The notes below the pieces were generated by a model. That model saw only the letters and a list, made by a program, of their open reading frames with translations, was not told the origin of the DNA and searched no databases. The translations under genes and the position numbers were made by a program. A DNA stretch of 64,000 nt, from assembly GCA_002633005.1 (NCBI GenBank), contig NMRA01000061.1:663076-727075 (forward strand), given 5' to 3'. Below, one piece after another: positions 45,936 to 58,484 of the stretch (within the stretch, counting starts at the first letter, position 1; every line of letters starts with the position of its first letter). Source of the DNA: Phoronis australis (lineage: Eukaryota > Phoronida > Phoronidae).

Positions 45936-48900
45936 CTTTCTCCGCATGATGCCGGAAATTGGAATAAATGCTCGCAGAATTCATGTGTTATGTTTTTGCT
46001 TATCGTGAAGACAATTGAATTCTTTCCTGATGCACACGTGTGTCAAAATTTTTTAATGTTTATTTGAAAAGCAAATATATACAAGTGAGAAGTTAAGTCC
46101 ATCCTCATGTTTCAAGAAATGACTTAAGACTTGAAGAAGGAATTTGGGTTTTTGCTCCACGTAACGATTTCCGAAAAAAATAGTTGAATCTCACATGAGC
46201 CAAATTCACTGTTTATTGCCAAGATTTTTTTAAAATTAGTTTTCGATTGTGATGCGATCATAATAACTCGACTAAAATTTTATAGAGCTATTGTGACATA
46301 GGAGCCTATGACCGAGTTTCTGGCTTTTAGTCACTTTTATGGAACGGACCCAGGAACAGTCTGAATGTATCTACAGAAAAAGTTGTAGAATGGACTAGTG
46401 TGGAATGCCACACAATTGGTTGCTTGTCACTGACTACAGCCTCTCGTTGTTTGAATTGAGGACTGATTATTTCAAGATGTTGCTGCTTGAAAAGCCAATA
46501 ACTGGGAACTTGGTCAAGCTTGCCAATCGCAGGTTCAATGATTAATTATGCAGAATTTTATGTTACTAAAGTGGCCTGATTGGAAAAAGAAATCTAATGA
46601 CTTCATCACTGTCATTGCCAAAACATATCTTAAGTTTACACGATTCTATTCTGTAGACAACTAACTTGTGGTAAATCCCGGGGGAATTACAGTTAAAAAA
46701 ACAATTTAAAAGCTGACCGAGAGAAAAGTTCGCATAAAATTTACACCGTGGTTTATCCAATACAAGACGGGTTATGGATATGATAAAAAGGCAGCAAGAT
46801 TCAGAAGTTATTTCATCTAAAATATATGATAGTGTAATGATGTCCGTGAAATATATAATGATTTTTATGTATTCTGTATACAGTGCTAAGAGTGCGAAAT
46901 AGTTATATAAAATAGTGATACGCGAGGTTTAAGATAGCGTACATTCAATCGAAAACCAATGATGATAAGTAACTAGTATGGGCGACATAACGTCTAATAT
47001 AATGATAGCATTACAAATTGATACGCTGGTGGATAACAAAAGGCCGAGTAATCAACCGATCGATACCTTTAAAACATCGGATGCACTTGTTAACAAATAT
47101 TCGGTTTGTAATTATAGTGGGTACAAGTGAACGTGCAATTTTTTAAAAAATAAAAAAATTAATAGTGAGTAGGTAGGTTTATCATTCAACTATCCCTAAA
47201 ACAAATGAATATCAATTATCACCTCAATCAAAATCAAATAAAATCAAATAACGTATTACTATCCCTAAATTATCGCCTTAATTTTATTTTCCGGAAGACC
47301 GAATCAGATAGACTTAAACACAGAAGGTGTAGTCAACACGTAACCCCTCATTTGGCTATGCCTGCTGCATTACAAGGTAATGTGAACTGCCTTAATAGAA
47401 AGAAGTATGTTACCAGTTGAACGGTATTCGATTGCCACTTTTGAAGTTGTATTTTTCTGTTAGAAAGTCAAGTCTCATTCAAAGTTTTTCCTATTGTTTT
47501 TGTGCGAAGGCAGACACTCGGTTGCCAGTTCAGTGAATGCATTTGTATACATATCCTGGTGAGATTATATATGCATTACCCTCAAGGCACTAAGTATAAA
47601 ATATACATATATAGAAAGATATATAGATAGATACCTATATTCTTATATATACAGATATATAAAAGATAGTTAGTTTATTTAGCCATTCATGATGCAAATA
47701 GTCAAGCATATACAGAAGTTGTTCCTACTTTCTCAATGCAATTTAAAGAGACAAGAATGTAACTTGAAGTAGTCGAAGGTAAACAACAAAACTAAGGTTT
47801 AACTAAGACCATGTGTATAATAGTCATTGGTTACTTTAGAACTATAAAAACAAGGCAAGGTGACTGTCAAAAGGCCAAGGAGGCGTTTGGAAAAAAGCCA
47901 CCTGTAACTGCAAATGTAGTTAGTCAAAATAAAATAAGTATTCGTGTCAATACTTTATCTCACTACATGAGGGAAACATTAACGTGTCTTCAGTATCAAG
48001 CAAATGATTACATATATGTGTAAAATGTGTACATGTACAGGGACAAATATGAGAATCACAATATCAATTAGTTTCAATAATGGGTGAAAAATAAGATAGA
48101 GCTTAAGTATTATATATTAGCATTGGCTCAACAAAGGAAAAAATAATGAAAACCTTATGCCTTATGTTATGCTATAAGAAAACCAAGTTACAAAGAGAAA
48201 ATGAACTAAAAATAAAGAATGAAATTGGCTAGGCAGGCATAACTATATCACTGTATGGTTTTCGTTAATTTCACACTGCAGGAAAACAAGAATGAGGGTG
48301 ATAGGTTAGATATATATCTGTAATACTTTTAAAGTACTAAATTTTCGCGATGCTGAGATGCACAGATTCTGCACTTGATATTGAGGATTTTCCTTAATAA
48401 TTTTGAAACAGGTGAATTTTTGTGGCTAAGAAGAACGCCTAAATATAGTGACTAAATATCTTTTCAATTATGTTTTGTGGAGTAAAATAACAATTAATAC
48501 ATTCTGGAAAAAAAGTTGCCTAGGCTCCTGGCTTGAGTGATTGGCACTGGTAATATTGGGCTGAGCGGTGGAAGTGTTACACAAAAGTCGGCGTATGTTG
48601 AGTGGGACACTTCTTCATCGTTTGGATGAATTAAAATTGATATCATCATTGAAATCTGATAAATATAGTGTAAGAACTTATTACAACTAACTTTATAGAA
48701 AAAGTTCAGACAAGAAATTAAATACTGGGTGATCCAAACAATTATGTTTGTTTTTAAGTTTCCCATTTCGTACTACTGTAGTTTTTCGATGTTAGTTAGT
48801 CCTGATAGTATGATTATAATTGATAATTTCAATAGTTTTAATAGTAGACTGCAAGCATTCACTTTTCAATTTGGCTTGCCATTGTTGAAGAGCATCGCAG

Positions 48901-49350
48901 TTGTGACATGTCGTCGATCATGAATAAACCCATGAACATGATACGTGACTTGTATTTAGATTAAAATGAAGCGTTAAACGCCTATGGTGGAAATGGTAAC
49001 TATAACATAATTGACAAACACTAAGGACTAACTAGGAATGAATGATGAAGACAGTTTCACCAACTTACGAAAATCAACTAGTGGTTTCAAAAATTATCTT
49101 AAGAGTGCACAACACATCAGACCTGCCAAAAATCCATACATGGGTGACGGATTTGGATCATATTGTGCATTTTTGTTAATTTTCTTGTGGTAAATACTAA
49201 TGTGCAATTTTAACAAATTTTATCGCGTTAGGTAGCTTAAAAATTGGGTACCACAATTTTCACTGAAAACCACTATCAGAAGTCATTCCAATTTCCTCAG
49301 GTTTTGTGACATTTTAAGTAATTACAGAAGGTACTGGAAAATAAAATACC
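45936..49350. other. AT-rich intergenic DNA, no gene seen
   Basis: Open frames of 60-90 codons occur but none has good composition or splice borders. TATA/GATA-rich low-complexity sequence lies at 47590-47680. Confidence 0.4.
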
Positions 49351-49354
49351 TACT

Positions 49355-50050
49355 GTGTTGTATAAAGACAGTCATTGCCTTCGTAAATCGAAAGAAAATG
49401 TCAAGTTGCACCTGAAAATTCCACATTTCGAGTTTGAGGGGTCATTGGGTCCTACAAGCCGAAAACATGGAAATTTTGGCATCAAAGTCACCGGCAAACA
49501 AATGTCTTCATATAGTAATGAGCAATTGTTCGCAGCCACCTTAGCCAAAGTGAGCACTTGTGACAATAGCTAATAGTTATCGAAAATGTTGAGTTTTGAG
49601 ATATAAAAGTGTTCAAATGTTTGTTAAATTTTTGCGTTTATTTCTTAGCAAATCAAAATCAGTAAAATTAGTATTTTTGTTATTTTTTAATGCGGTTTAC
49701 ATTTTGATGAAAATCCCTTCAGGTGTCTCTGATATCACTGAAGAAAAATGGCTGCTGAAGTGGGTGAAGTAAATAATATAGTGTGCTAGTTGGCATCATT
49801 ATATCGTTCAAATCAGGTTTGTGGAGCTTCGAAGGAATACACTGATACAATGCAGCAAGCAATTGAAGCACTAACGGATTGCAGCAAGTTCACAACAAGC
49901 CATTTGAAATATACTCAAGTCACTGATCCAGTGCCGTTCAGTAACAGTGCTGAAAGTGGCAGCTGATTCTTGCCAGAGTCAGAGTGGGATGGTTTACAAA
50001 AGTTTGCCCCCAAAAATGACTGTTTGTTGAAGTAGTCGAGTTCAGCATGG
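49355..50050 (+). pseudogene. Candidate exons of a decayed plus-strand gene
   Basis: The frame at 49355-49573 includes LHLKIPHFEFEGSLGP and GIKVTGKQMSSYSNEQLFAA. A second segment starts after the acceptor ATCGTTCAAATCAG at 49817 and reads VCGASKEYTDTMQQAIEALT, later VTDPVPFSNSAESGS, then a TGA, then continues in the same frame with FLPESEWDGLQKFAPKNDCL. A single stop in otherwise coding-like sequence suggests a recently broken exon. The family is not recognised. Orientation and spacing fit the exons at 50834, 51099 and 52060. Confidence 0.4.
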
Positions 50051-50833
50051 AATGATATGGAGGCCAAGTAAAAGTAAGATATGTGCCCACCTTCAACATC
50101 AGAAAGGCTCTAAACCCAAGGTCAAGCTTGAGTTTGGAAATGGAATGTAAGTGGAAATACAGTCAATAAAGATTTTCTGGAAGAACAGTAAACGTCGATT
50201 CCAGTTGTGTCAGCTAAGTTATTATGTTGGTGCACGTCATCAATGTTCTAAACCTGTTGATAATGAATTTGTGATATTCTTTACTTTCTCAACATTCCGA
50301 CTGTTGCCAGGAAGCAATTCAAAATTTAAAGAGCCACAAAGGGCACAAACCTACATGAAGTAATAGCGACACTTGACTACCTGAGTAATTTTAGTAACTA
50401 CTTCCAGTATAGGCTTGCATCAGTAAAGCACTCTCTTTTTCTCAACATTTAGGGTTCTTCGAAATACATTCCATTTTATGAATATGCATGTGTAAGAAGT
50501 GAAAATTTGGTGTCCATTATCAAAAGATTTAACCGACCCCATGTCCCCTAGCTAGCTGGCACCAATATCTGATCTAATTCATGTGGTGTTCTTTCTGATG
50601 GGTCACGTTGCTCTATCTGTATAACCAGAGATATATAATTTTCCACATTTGCAGTAGAACCCCGTTGCTTTGGGGCATATTTTAATATAGCTAAAGCAAT
50701 AACACTGTTAGGGTCCCTAATATCTGAAGCATTCAACTTCAAGAATAACACTTGAGAAAACATTTTGGAATTCAAAATACAGCATTTTATTGGGATTTCT
50801 GTTATGCCTACTTTCCATAAAATTCTATTGCAG

Positions 50834-50907
50834 GTCTATGCAGAAATTGTAAGCGTTTACCAAAGAAGTTAGCCAATGTTGTTGAGCTTACTACAGAAAG
50901 AGTAATA
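50834..50907 (+). CDS. Candidate internal exon (CxxC peptide)
   Basis: These 74 bp lie between a canonical acceptor (ATTCTATTGCAG, AG at 50832-50833) and donor (GTAATA|GTAAGT at 50908). The peptide is LCRNCKRLPKKLANVVELTT plus ERVI. Both splice sites match consensus well for such a short segment. The CxxC pair suggests a zinc-binding protein, but the family is unknown. Confidence 0.5.
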
Positions 50908-51098
50908 GTAAGTAGTTAGTTAATGAATTGGAGTATTGTTGCACAAAACATTTTTCAGAGGTTCTTAGTTCCCAGATTAAGTGAATCTTGTTAACATTTA
51001 ATGACAGCAAATCGGTAGTTGTAGTAGAATATTCATATTTCAATTGCATTCCGGATGCTTATGAACCTCGTAGACAAATAAAAATGCCGTGCACTCAG

Positions 51099-51275
51099 CG
51101 GATTTTGAGTGTTGGAAGTTTTACTGCGCAAGTTGTCCATGGTTACAGGAGTTGCTAACTACAAGGTTCGCACATTGCCACAAATGTAAAGAGGGCTCGT
51201 GGACTTGTAAAGTGCACATTGACTCAAAAACTGTTGACTGGCTCACAAACTCATATGCCAGGAAACATTGCTGAT
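51099..51275 (+). pseudogene. Candidate exon with Cys-rich zinc-like pattern
   Basis: After an acceptor-like GCACTCAG (51097-51098) an open frame reads DFECWKFYCASCPWLQELL, then FAHCHKCKEGSWTCKVHID, and stops at TGA 51273-51275. Cys spacing (CxxxxCxxC...CxxCxxxxxxC) suggests a zinc-binding module. The phase does not fit the preceding candidate exon (50834-50907), so either an exon is missing between them or the reading is wrong. Confidence 0.35.
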
Positions 51276-52059
51276 GGACTGTAACTCTGTCCTTCTATTT
51301 GCAGACAAGACACTTTGTATGTATGCTGAATGTTCTGTCTGTCAACCGTGTGGATTTGGCACCACAAACTGATTTTTTTGGGCATCAGTTATGTTTTGTG
51401 AGTTTGGGACAGAGCTTGTGAGTCAATTGATAGCGTCAACAGACCTTGAACTACGTTTATGGTGAGGAATTCTGTTCATAAATGAACAGTCGGTTTAGTT
51501 CTGTGCCAGTTATTTCACTACACCTGTCAAAATTTGAAAATTCCCCTGAGAGGGAAGACAACTTGTAATGAAAGCTTAGGTACTCCAAGTAGGTCATAAC
51601 AAGATGTTTAGAGTACTTTCCAAAAATACTCCGAGTTGAGTTAGTGATCAACGAGGCAAAGTTTGAAAGGTGCGTTTAGCTAAAAATATTGAAGATGCAT
51701 TGTATTCCTCTTAGCTTGAAAATCGTGTAAAACATTATTTTTTTCTCAATCAGCATCATGGCATGAAGAGAGTTGGATCTTATGTTAACCCGATGGCGTT
51801 TTGAAGACGTTACAATGCAATATATAAAACCGATGGTTTTCCAGGTTTTAGTAGTGAACTGTCATTAGATTAATTGACGAAACTTTTGTTTTGAGTGCTG
51901 CTTGGACAAAATGAGGGTTGGACGCGTATGTGAGTGGCCATCTCACCAAGCTACATTTATTTTAAATGGTGAAAATATTTTCTTTGTGGAGAAGCTGTTT
52001 ATGGAAAATATAATTCTAGTGTTTACGTATTAAGTTGCATATAATTGTAATATTTACAG

Positions 52060-52447
52060 GCAAAATGTTCAAGTGGAAACGAGGGGGACCAACCATCATT
52101 CTGGCTGCCCTCGAATTTGCCAAAAATCTATAAGTCCAATCAGTTTCTCACTGCTGCATCTGATGGAAGAGTCAACCCTGTTAGGTCCCACTGACATCGA
52201 TGAATCTGCCAAAAGCTCCAAGCTTTATTACAAACGGAAAGCCATCGAAGCATTACCTGTAACCCGTGAATGTAGTGCTCCTTGTCAGAGTGATGTTCTG
52301 AAGAATGTCTCTCATTTCAGCAGATTAAATTTTTCCCGTTTAGCAACACTCAATCGTTCTGGGAAACTCGCAGAGTTTGATGCCTTTGAAATGAAAAGTA
52401 TCGCTGAGGCAGGCCGTCGGTTTGAACTGCGACAAAAGATTACTTAG
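52060..52447 (+). CDS. Candidate terminal exon, unknown protein
   Basis: The acceptor GTAATATTTACAG (AG at 52058-52059) is followed by one split base and 128 open codons to TAG at 52445-52447. The C-terminal half (KLYYKRKAIEALPVTREC, then NFSRLATLNRSGKLAEFDAF and GRRFELRQKIT) is charged and coding-like. An AATAAA lies 350 bp downstream at 52797. A second frame from the same acceptor (AKCSSGNEGDQPSFWLPSN...) is also open for about 45 codons, so a frameshift is possible. No domain recognised. Confidence 0.5.
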
Positions 52448-52796
52448 TAAATAGAATTGCGGCAGTAGCGCATTTCATATATTCACGACTCAGAGAGATT
52501 TGAAATACAATATGTCAATGCTATTTCCATTTCGTGACGTGTAATCTGTGCTGACAAAAGATTTCTCATTGTAAAATATATATTTTTCGCATTTCGTAAA
52601 TGTGACCACATTTGTTCTATTTACTTGATTTATGGCTTTTAATTTGCCTGTGTCCTAAATCAGCCTCAATATACTATTACTATTCTGTAAACTACTTTGG
52701 TGCTTGTATAATGGTTGGCTATCATATTTATTTATCGTTTTGCTACATAAGTACAATGTACAGTATAACCTGCTCTGGTGGGGCTCAGTCTAACTA

Positions 52797-52802
52797 AATA
52801 AA
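52797..52802 (+). promoter_or_regulatory. Poly(A) signal AATAAA
   Basis: The first good AATAAA after the plus-strand stop at 52447, giving a predicted 3' UTR of about 370 bp. Confidence 0.4.
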
Positions 52803-53074
52803 CAATAATTTCAATCAGGACAGCTTGTAAATATTGCCCTACTTTGTTCCAAAATCTTTTTGCAGGATTACCCAAGGTCACCTATATGCAGTCTGAATGT
52901 CTGTGTATTTTATTTTCATTCTGGGGCACATGCATTGTCCTATGATTTTTCGATGAAGTAGTTGACAGTAAATGTATTAGTCTCGAGACTGCTGAATTGT
53001 TGTAGTCTGACTAACAGTAAGCACCAAACACAATTGCATACCCATCAGTGAGCATTCTTACATACTAAACTGAG

Positions 53075-53340
53075 GGGGGGATCCAGGATTTTGAGTTGGG
53101 GAAGGACATGGGAATAACCAGAACTTCGCCACATCCGCGCGCCCAGGCTAAAATGTAGGGTTGCAGAGGTCGGAATTTTTGGGTTTGTGGAGTCCGACCT
53201 TATTACTTAACGAAAGGTTCACGGGTTTGTTCAAGGCTTATGCATTGTGCATTCGCCCCCCGAGCCCCCCTATGTGCGCCCATATGCCAGTCAGCATTTC
53301 GCACCCCAAACTGTCAAATGGAATCTGGGATAATTTAGTG
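53075..53340. repeat. hAT/MITE-like fragment next to element B
   Basis: GGGGGGGATCCAGGATTTTG, then CGCGCGCCCAGGCTAAAATG and CCCCCCGAGCCCCCCTATGTG give the same G-run and C-run layout as 3530-3760 (which has CTACATTTTAGGCTGCGCG on its minus-strand reading). No coding sequence. An open frame crossing from here into element B is judged accidental. Confidence 0.4.
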
Positions 53341-53370
53341 GGGGCATGGCCACTCGGCCACCTCCCTAAA

Positions 53371-53450
53371 TACAGCACACATCACGAATTTTTGTCCGCC
53401 CGGTTGGAAATTGGTCGACGACCGGCCTTCGACCGGTCGTGTAGCCGACC
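53371..53450. repeat. Left terminal inverted repeat of copy B
   Basis: Pairs with 58410-58484. The first 30 bases (through TTTTTGTCCGCCCGG) match exactly, followed by TGGAAATTGGTCGACGAC with few mismatches. Confidence 0.9.
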
Positions 53451-54319
53451 AGCAGCCGACCAACAACGGTCGGCTAGGAGCCGTCTGCTGAGTCGCCTCT
53501 GTGGTCGGCACTTGGGTCGGCTAAGTGGTCGCCTAGCGTAGACGACCAATTCGGATTAAGCGTGTCCTTGGTCGGCAATTACCATTTTATGACTTAGCGG
53601 GTGAACTTTGGCCAAACAAACATTTAACTGTTCGCTGTTCGTTCACCAGTGGCATCTCCGGTCTTGATATTGCTTTATCAACTATTGTTACACTATTGAA
53701 AGGAGGTAAAATCAAATCAACCTACAAATACGAATTGCGTGACATTACACCAGCCTCAAACTTTATGTTGAATTAATGTCGCGTGGTAAAATCAAACGTT
53801 AAGTGAGATCGCGGAAGCATAATTTCTAACTTTAGAAATTAGACTTTTTATACAGTACTTCATGCATAAAAACAAGCACGAACTTTGAAATTTTACAGTA
53901 AATTTGCATAAAAATCAGAATACAACACTGGATATTTTACTACCTCAAGTGTTTTCATGCAGCGGAATGCTCAACAAGCATCACGCATTTGCGCTCATCC
54001 GTTATTGCTCTTGATCATCACTTCATCACGCTGTAAATTGCGATTTACCACCGATAATTATTGCTTATTTCTGTATAATTTCTTAATATGTTGGTACAGC
54101 AATAGAACCCAAGTTTATTTTAGGAACAATTTAAACAATGGTTTGAACATAGCGCCGATATTACATGTAAATCATGGGCGCATGAGAACGGAAGAATCAG
54201 TGTGATCGGATTATAGTGTCATCCATCATCATTCTGAAATTGTTGCCACTTTCGCTGTAAAAAATCTTTTCGAAAATAGAGCACTCCTATCTAGCCAGCT
54301 AGTTGTATAAAGACTATTT

Positions 54320-54623
54320 TCAAAACACAGCAAGGTGCCACTGCTTATAGAGATCAAAAAGACCTCGAAACTTCACACAGCCCAGATAGTTACGCTTGTC
54401 ACCTCGTCGAAAAGCTTGTATCAACATGAGCTCAAGACCGGCGGATGTGCATGCAAAATCTAGAAGTCAATTGGCATTCAAGTTGCCCGTTACGGCCGTT
54501 TAAGCGAAAAACAATCGACGTCATCCCCCTGCGTAATTCTCTGTCTTTTTTAACGAAAAAACGTATGCCGTCGTTTAGAAAAAAGTTCATTCGTGACAGG
54601 CACCACTTCCAAAATGTTTTCAA
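54320..54623 (-). pseudogene. Element B candidate exon 3 (frameshifted, unknown protein)
   Basis: A minus-strand frame from 54623 reads NDGIRFFVKKDRELRRGMTS and LNGRNGQLECQLTS. After a one-step frame change near 54455 it continues ACTSAGLELMLIQAFRRGDK and RNYLGCVKFRGLFDLYKQW to a TGA at 54320-54322. The two pieces read naturally as one basic protein segment. The segment lies in the block deleted from copy A. Confidence 0.4.
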
Positions 54624-56693
54624 CGTCTCCCATTAGATGATGACAACATCTCAGCAAAATTTGTTCTAAAATTCGGTTCACTGATATCAAAATTCCAAAA
54701 AACATATAATGAAGTGAAACCAATTCTGATCATTTGTTGTGATGTTTACGCAACCTCTTTGGAGAACGTTTGATTGAAGAATCTGGGAAAAAGAAACTGG
54801 CTAAAAGGTGACGCAATATTTCATTGGGTCGAAAGTCGACGCATAAGATCACACCATAACTTTAGCAGCAGAATAATTGTAAAAAAACATTTTTTGCAAC
54901 GCTGGTAAATAATTTAGATTACTCTAGGAAGATTTTATTCGGTCAGTTTTTACCCACAATGGCACCACAAATTTGTATATTTAATTTAGTAAACAGCTTC
55001 GCACCAAGGCTAGAGCCTTCCGAGCCCTTTGGCGTAAGAACACAATACTTGGTGTTTTTGGTATACTTCAAGGGGTAAAACTTTGAAAATAATATTCTTG
55101 GGGTAACCTGGTACATGTAATCCTAAAAAAGTAATATGTGTTTTCATGTAGAGCGTAAAAATGATTAACCCATTGATTCAAAAAGAACACTCTCGCAAAC
55201 GAAAACGCACACAATTTTTAGCTATATTACACTGGTTAAAAAACAACTTCTATAAGTTTATTGCCTCGGATTCTAGTGATCACCAGGGCAAGTCAAAACT
55301 CTTAAGGGTGCGCAATTTCAAACCTTTGGCATGAATCAGTGATACAAAAATGGAAATACATGTAGACCGACTTTAGTTCATCAGCAATCTAGACACAACA
55401 GTTACAGACACTGACTGCGTTTGTTAACGTCTTGTGGCAATGATAAGAATATTTTTTTCCACTATGATTGATAACAAGTTTCACTCTGATGAGGTATGAT
55501 GCAATATGAATGTCTAATATGCAGATCGGCAGTTGCAAAAATATTTACTGGGTTTATTTAATGAATCCGTTTGTTATGAACCACTGTAAAAGTATGATTA
55601 CTTATTGTACATTCGAAACATTAGAATAAAAACATACACGTGCTTGTTGATCCTTGGTGTACCTCTACTACAGGCATGAATGAAGATATATAGTTGTTAA
55701 GCCATAGACGATAATAAAGCTTATATAATATCACACTGAGCCATCTCCACCAGGCATATACAAAGGATACAGTATTTCAAAAGAAGCCTCAACTACTCAT
55801 TTTTCATAGTCATAACTACTCATTTTTCATAGTATTACTAAATCACGAACACCTAGATTTAATTATAAGAAGTTACATATTACGATCCTACACAACGTGC
55901 TCTCCCACTAATTTGAAACATTTAACGACATGTCTTTTCTATGCAAGATTAAAACCAAGGAAAACATGTGAAACTCTCCAGGACTAAAAATAAATACCTC
56001 AAAACCAGAAATTTTACTTCAGCAGTAATTACAACAATCCAATACATTGAGATTGTTTTAACCCAGAACACCACAGAGCAAATAAAGACCAAAATTCACC
56101 ACGTCAAGGCTGAAAATTTATTTCATCAGCACCTATAATTTATCAAGTGAGGACCAAAAATTCTTCACTTCAGGATCAAAATAAAATACTACCGAACTGA
56201 AAATTTAATAAGTCAGGTTCAACAACTTACCGTTTCAGTAACTTTCACGCCAGAACACCCCGTCACCCATCCCCAAGCATGGATCTTTCAAGGTGATAAT
56301 GTCCGTACTACATGTATACATATAAACAAGGGCTATATGTTCAACCTCTCGACGACAAGAGACCTATTATCTTGGAAATGCGGTTGAATTTCTTTTGTCT
56401 AATCCACGTTTTACAATAGATGCCAACGTATAGGTACACCCTGGATTGTCATCATTGCATAATGGGTGATCACGTAGCCTCCGGGCTTGAAAACAACTCT
56501 CTCTCTCCTGGCGTGATAAGTTTTCTGACACAATAAATCCTGGTTGCCAATTGTTTTTGATTGTACAGAGATTTCAATTCCTAATAGAAAATGTGTGTTC
56601 TGGATGTTTTCGCTTCAGCTTTTCATTCAGCTAACTAGTGTACAGCACAGTGTTTTAACTATCCCGTGGCTGCTCCACTGCAACGAATCACTT

Positions 56694-56990
56694 CTAATAC
56701 AACCTTCCGTAAATGACGTTCGTATTTTGCACTTTCCTTCGGGGTAGCAGTTTTCCAAGAGCTATATTTTCATTGGACAAGAAAACCAGTCTCAGGTAGT
56801 CCTTGAGCTCATGCTCTGAATGTTTTGAAAACGGAACTCTTTCTTTACGCAGATACCGTTTTCTGCCCGTGGACACCGACCCGCTGAATTCATCAACCAA
56901 ACATTTATTTTTGAAAATGCCCTCAAAAGTGTACTTTTTTAAAACACCGAGTTGACCATAGTCGTCAGTGTAGAAAAGCGAAATGAACAA
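56694..56990 (-). pseudogene. Element B candidate exon 2 (unknown protein)
   Basis: 98 codons homologous to 43594-43935 of copy A: TDDYGQLGVLKKYTFEGIF, GRKRYLRKERVPFSKHSEHE, LKDYLRLVFLSNENIALGKL. The frame is intact over the whole shared region. Confidence 0.45.
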
Positions 56991-57679
56991 ATTTGTACAC
57001 AGTGCTCAAAGCACTTTTGTAAAAATACGGAAACGCCAACGTCTCTGTCTTACAACGCTGCGTATGCTTGGCATTTCTGATAAAGCGTTCTTATGCTGGA
57101 AACTTTTTAAGACTGAGCACCGTTTCAAAAAAATAGTATATTTTCTTACTGCTGAGAACAGAAGAATTATTCTGCGATTTTAGGACTGAAATGGAACCAA
57201 ATCTCGAGTGGTGACTCATTAGAATGTGCAAAACTCGGGGAGGGGGGTGGCGATGTATATACAAGCATGATTTATTTATTTTTTATTATTATTTTGTAGT
57301 TGCCACTTCTCATTCTACCTAAGGTAGCCAGATCATACGCTATCAACATCACCAGACACCTTGCTTCTCAAATGTGCACCTTTGTGTATTTTCTATCATT
57401 TTTTTCCATCGCAATCGCTTTACCAAAGATTCACGCACATATGCCACGTAGTGAATACTTCTTCATCACGTATTCACATCTTCCCGTTCACAGTTATTTT
57501 ATTTTGCGTAATTTGTCAATATGTTGTTGACAGAAAATATTTATTTTTGGAACAACGTGAACGACCAACTGATAAGGGACTACGTGTATGTGGCATGCTA
57601 GCCCGGATTTTAACGTCACCGATTTATGAAAACGGAATGCGCAAAGCTACAATTGCCTGCAGCCTCAACAGTGGTGATG

Positions 57680-57937
57680 TCACCGTCTTAGTTCGTGGAA
57701 ATCGTAACCATAATATGATTTCGAAGTTAGAGCCATCGAAGTCCGTGGGTTTATGGCATACTGGACCGTGAATTTCTCGTCTGTACTGCAAGGGTCAATA
57801 CTATGAAAATGAAATCCCCGGAGTGAGAGCTCTTCGCGGTGTAACAACTCACTCACTAATCCATCATCATGATCGCGTGATAGGAGACCGGTGACTAACT
57901 TAAAAAACGCAAAAAGATGCAGTTTGGCGTTACACAA
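57680..57937 (-). pseudogene. Element B candidate exon 1 (unknown protein)
   Basis: 85 codons from ATG 57937, nearly identical to 44575-44832 of copy A (differences such as A to D, R to G, N to H). It ends at a shared donor-like AGACG|GTGACA. Confidence 0.45.
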
Positions 57938-58409
57938 ACAAAATCAATTGCGGGAGAAGACTGTTAAAAATAGCCTCGTTTACAAAATGACTACAGCGTT
58001 GTATTGACCGGGAAGCAACCAATCTAATACATCTTGTTAAAGTCACGAGTCAAATTAAAGATCAAATGTAAAGAAAACTTTCACGTTTTTCATCCAAAAC
58101 TGATTGCATTGTCCATAATCCAATGTTTACTAGTACCGCTTGCCTTCAACCTTCGAATTAGTGGTGTTACACAACCGACGTGAACTCATGTAACCGAGAC
58201 AGTAAAACTAGGTTAATTTATTTGACCCTGTCCTTAGACGAATATGCATCAACACGCAAAGTGGCATCAGCCTGACAACCTATTACGCAACTGCTACTCT
58301 AGCCTAAAAATAGCAGCCGACCAGCTGAAGGGTCGGCTTGGGAGTCGCCTTACGAGTCGGCACTGCGGGCGGCTGCCGGTCGGCTAATTTTTAGCCGAGC
58401 GGTCGGCTC

Positions 58410-58484
58410 ATTTACCGACCGGTCGACGGCTAGTCGTCGACCAGTTTCCGACCGGGCGGACAAAAATTCGTGATGTGTGCTGTA
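58410..58484. repeat. Right terminal inverted repeat of copy B
   Basis: Reverse complement of 53371-53450. Inside it lies a palindromic GGTCGGCTAATTTTTAGCCGA block. Confidence 0.9.

Larger units (their letters stand above)
53371..58484 (-). mobile_element. TIR transposon family, copy B (both ends present)
   Basis: The left end TACAGCACACATCACGAATT (53371) and right end AATTCGTGATGTGTGCTGTA (58484) are perfect inverted repeats, and similarity extends about 75 bp. Beyond them lie clusters of GGTCGGC and GCCGACC words in both orientations. TA flanks all visible ends of copies A, B and C and may be the target duplication, with CAGC as the true tip. Total 5114 bp. Candidate exons on the minus strand sit at 57680-57937, 56694-56990 and 54320-54623. 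No DDE, tyrosine-recombinase or helicase motif was recognised, so the superfamily is open. Confidence 0.9.

Noticed and set aside
47590-47690. TATA/GATA-rich run as a promoter
   Set aside because: Low-complexity dinucleotide and tetranucleotide sequence with no downstream exon.
53161-53541. 126-codon plus-strand open frame
   Set aside because: It crosses the left TIR of element B and consists of GC-rich repeat translated into Arg/Ser/Leu-rich sequence. Accidental.
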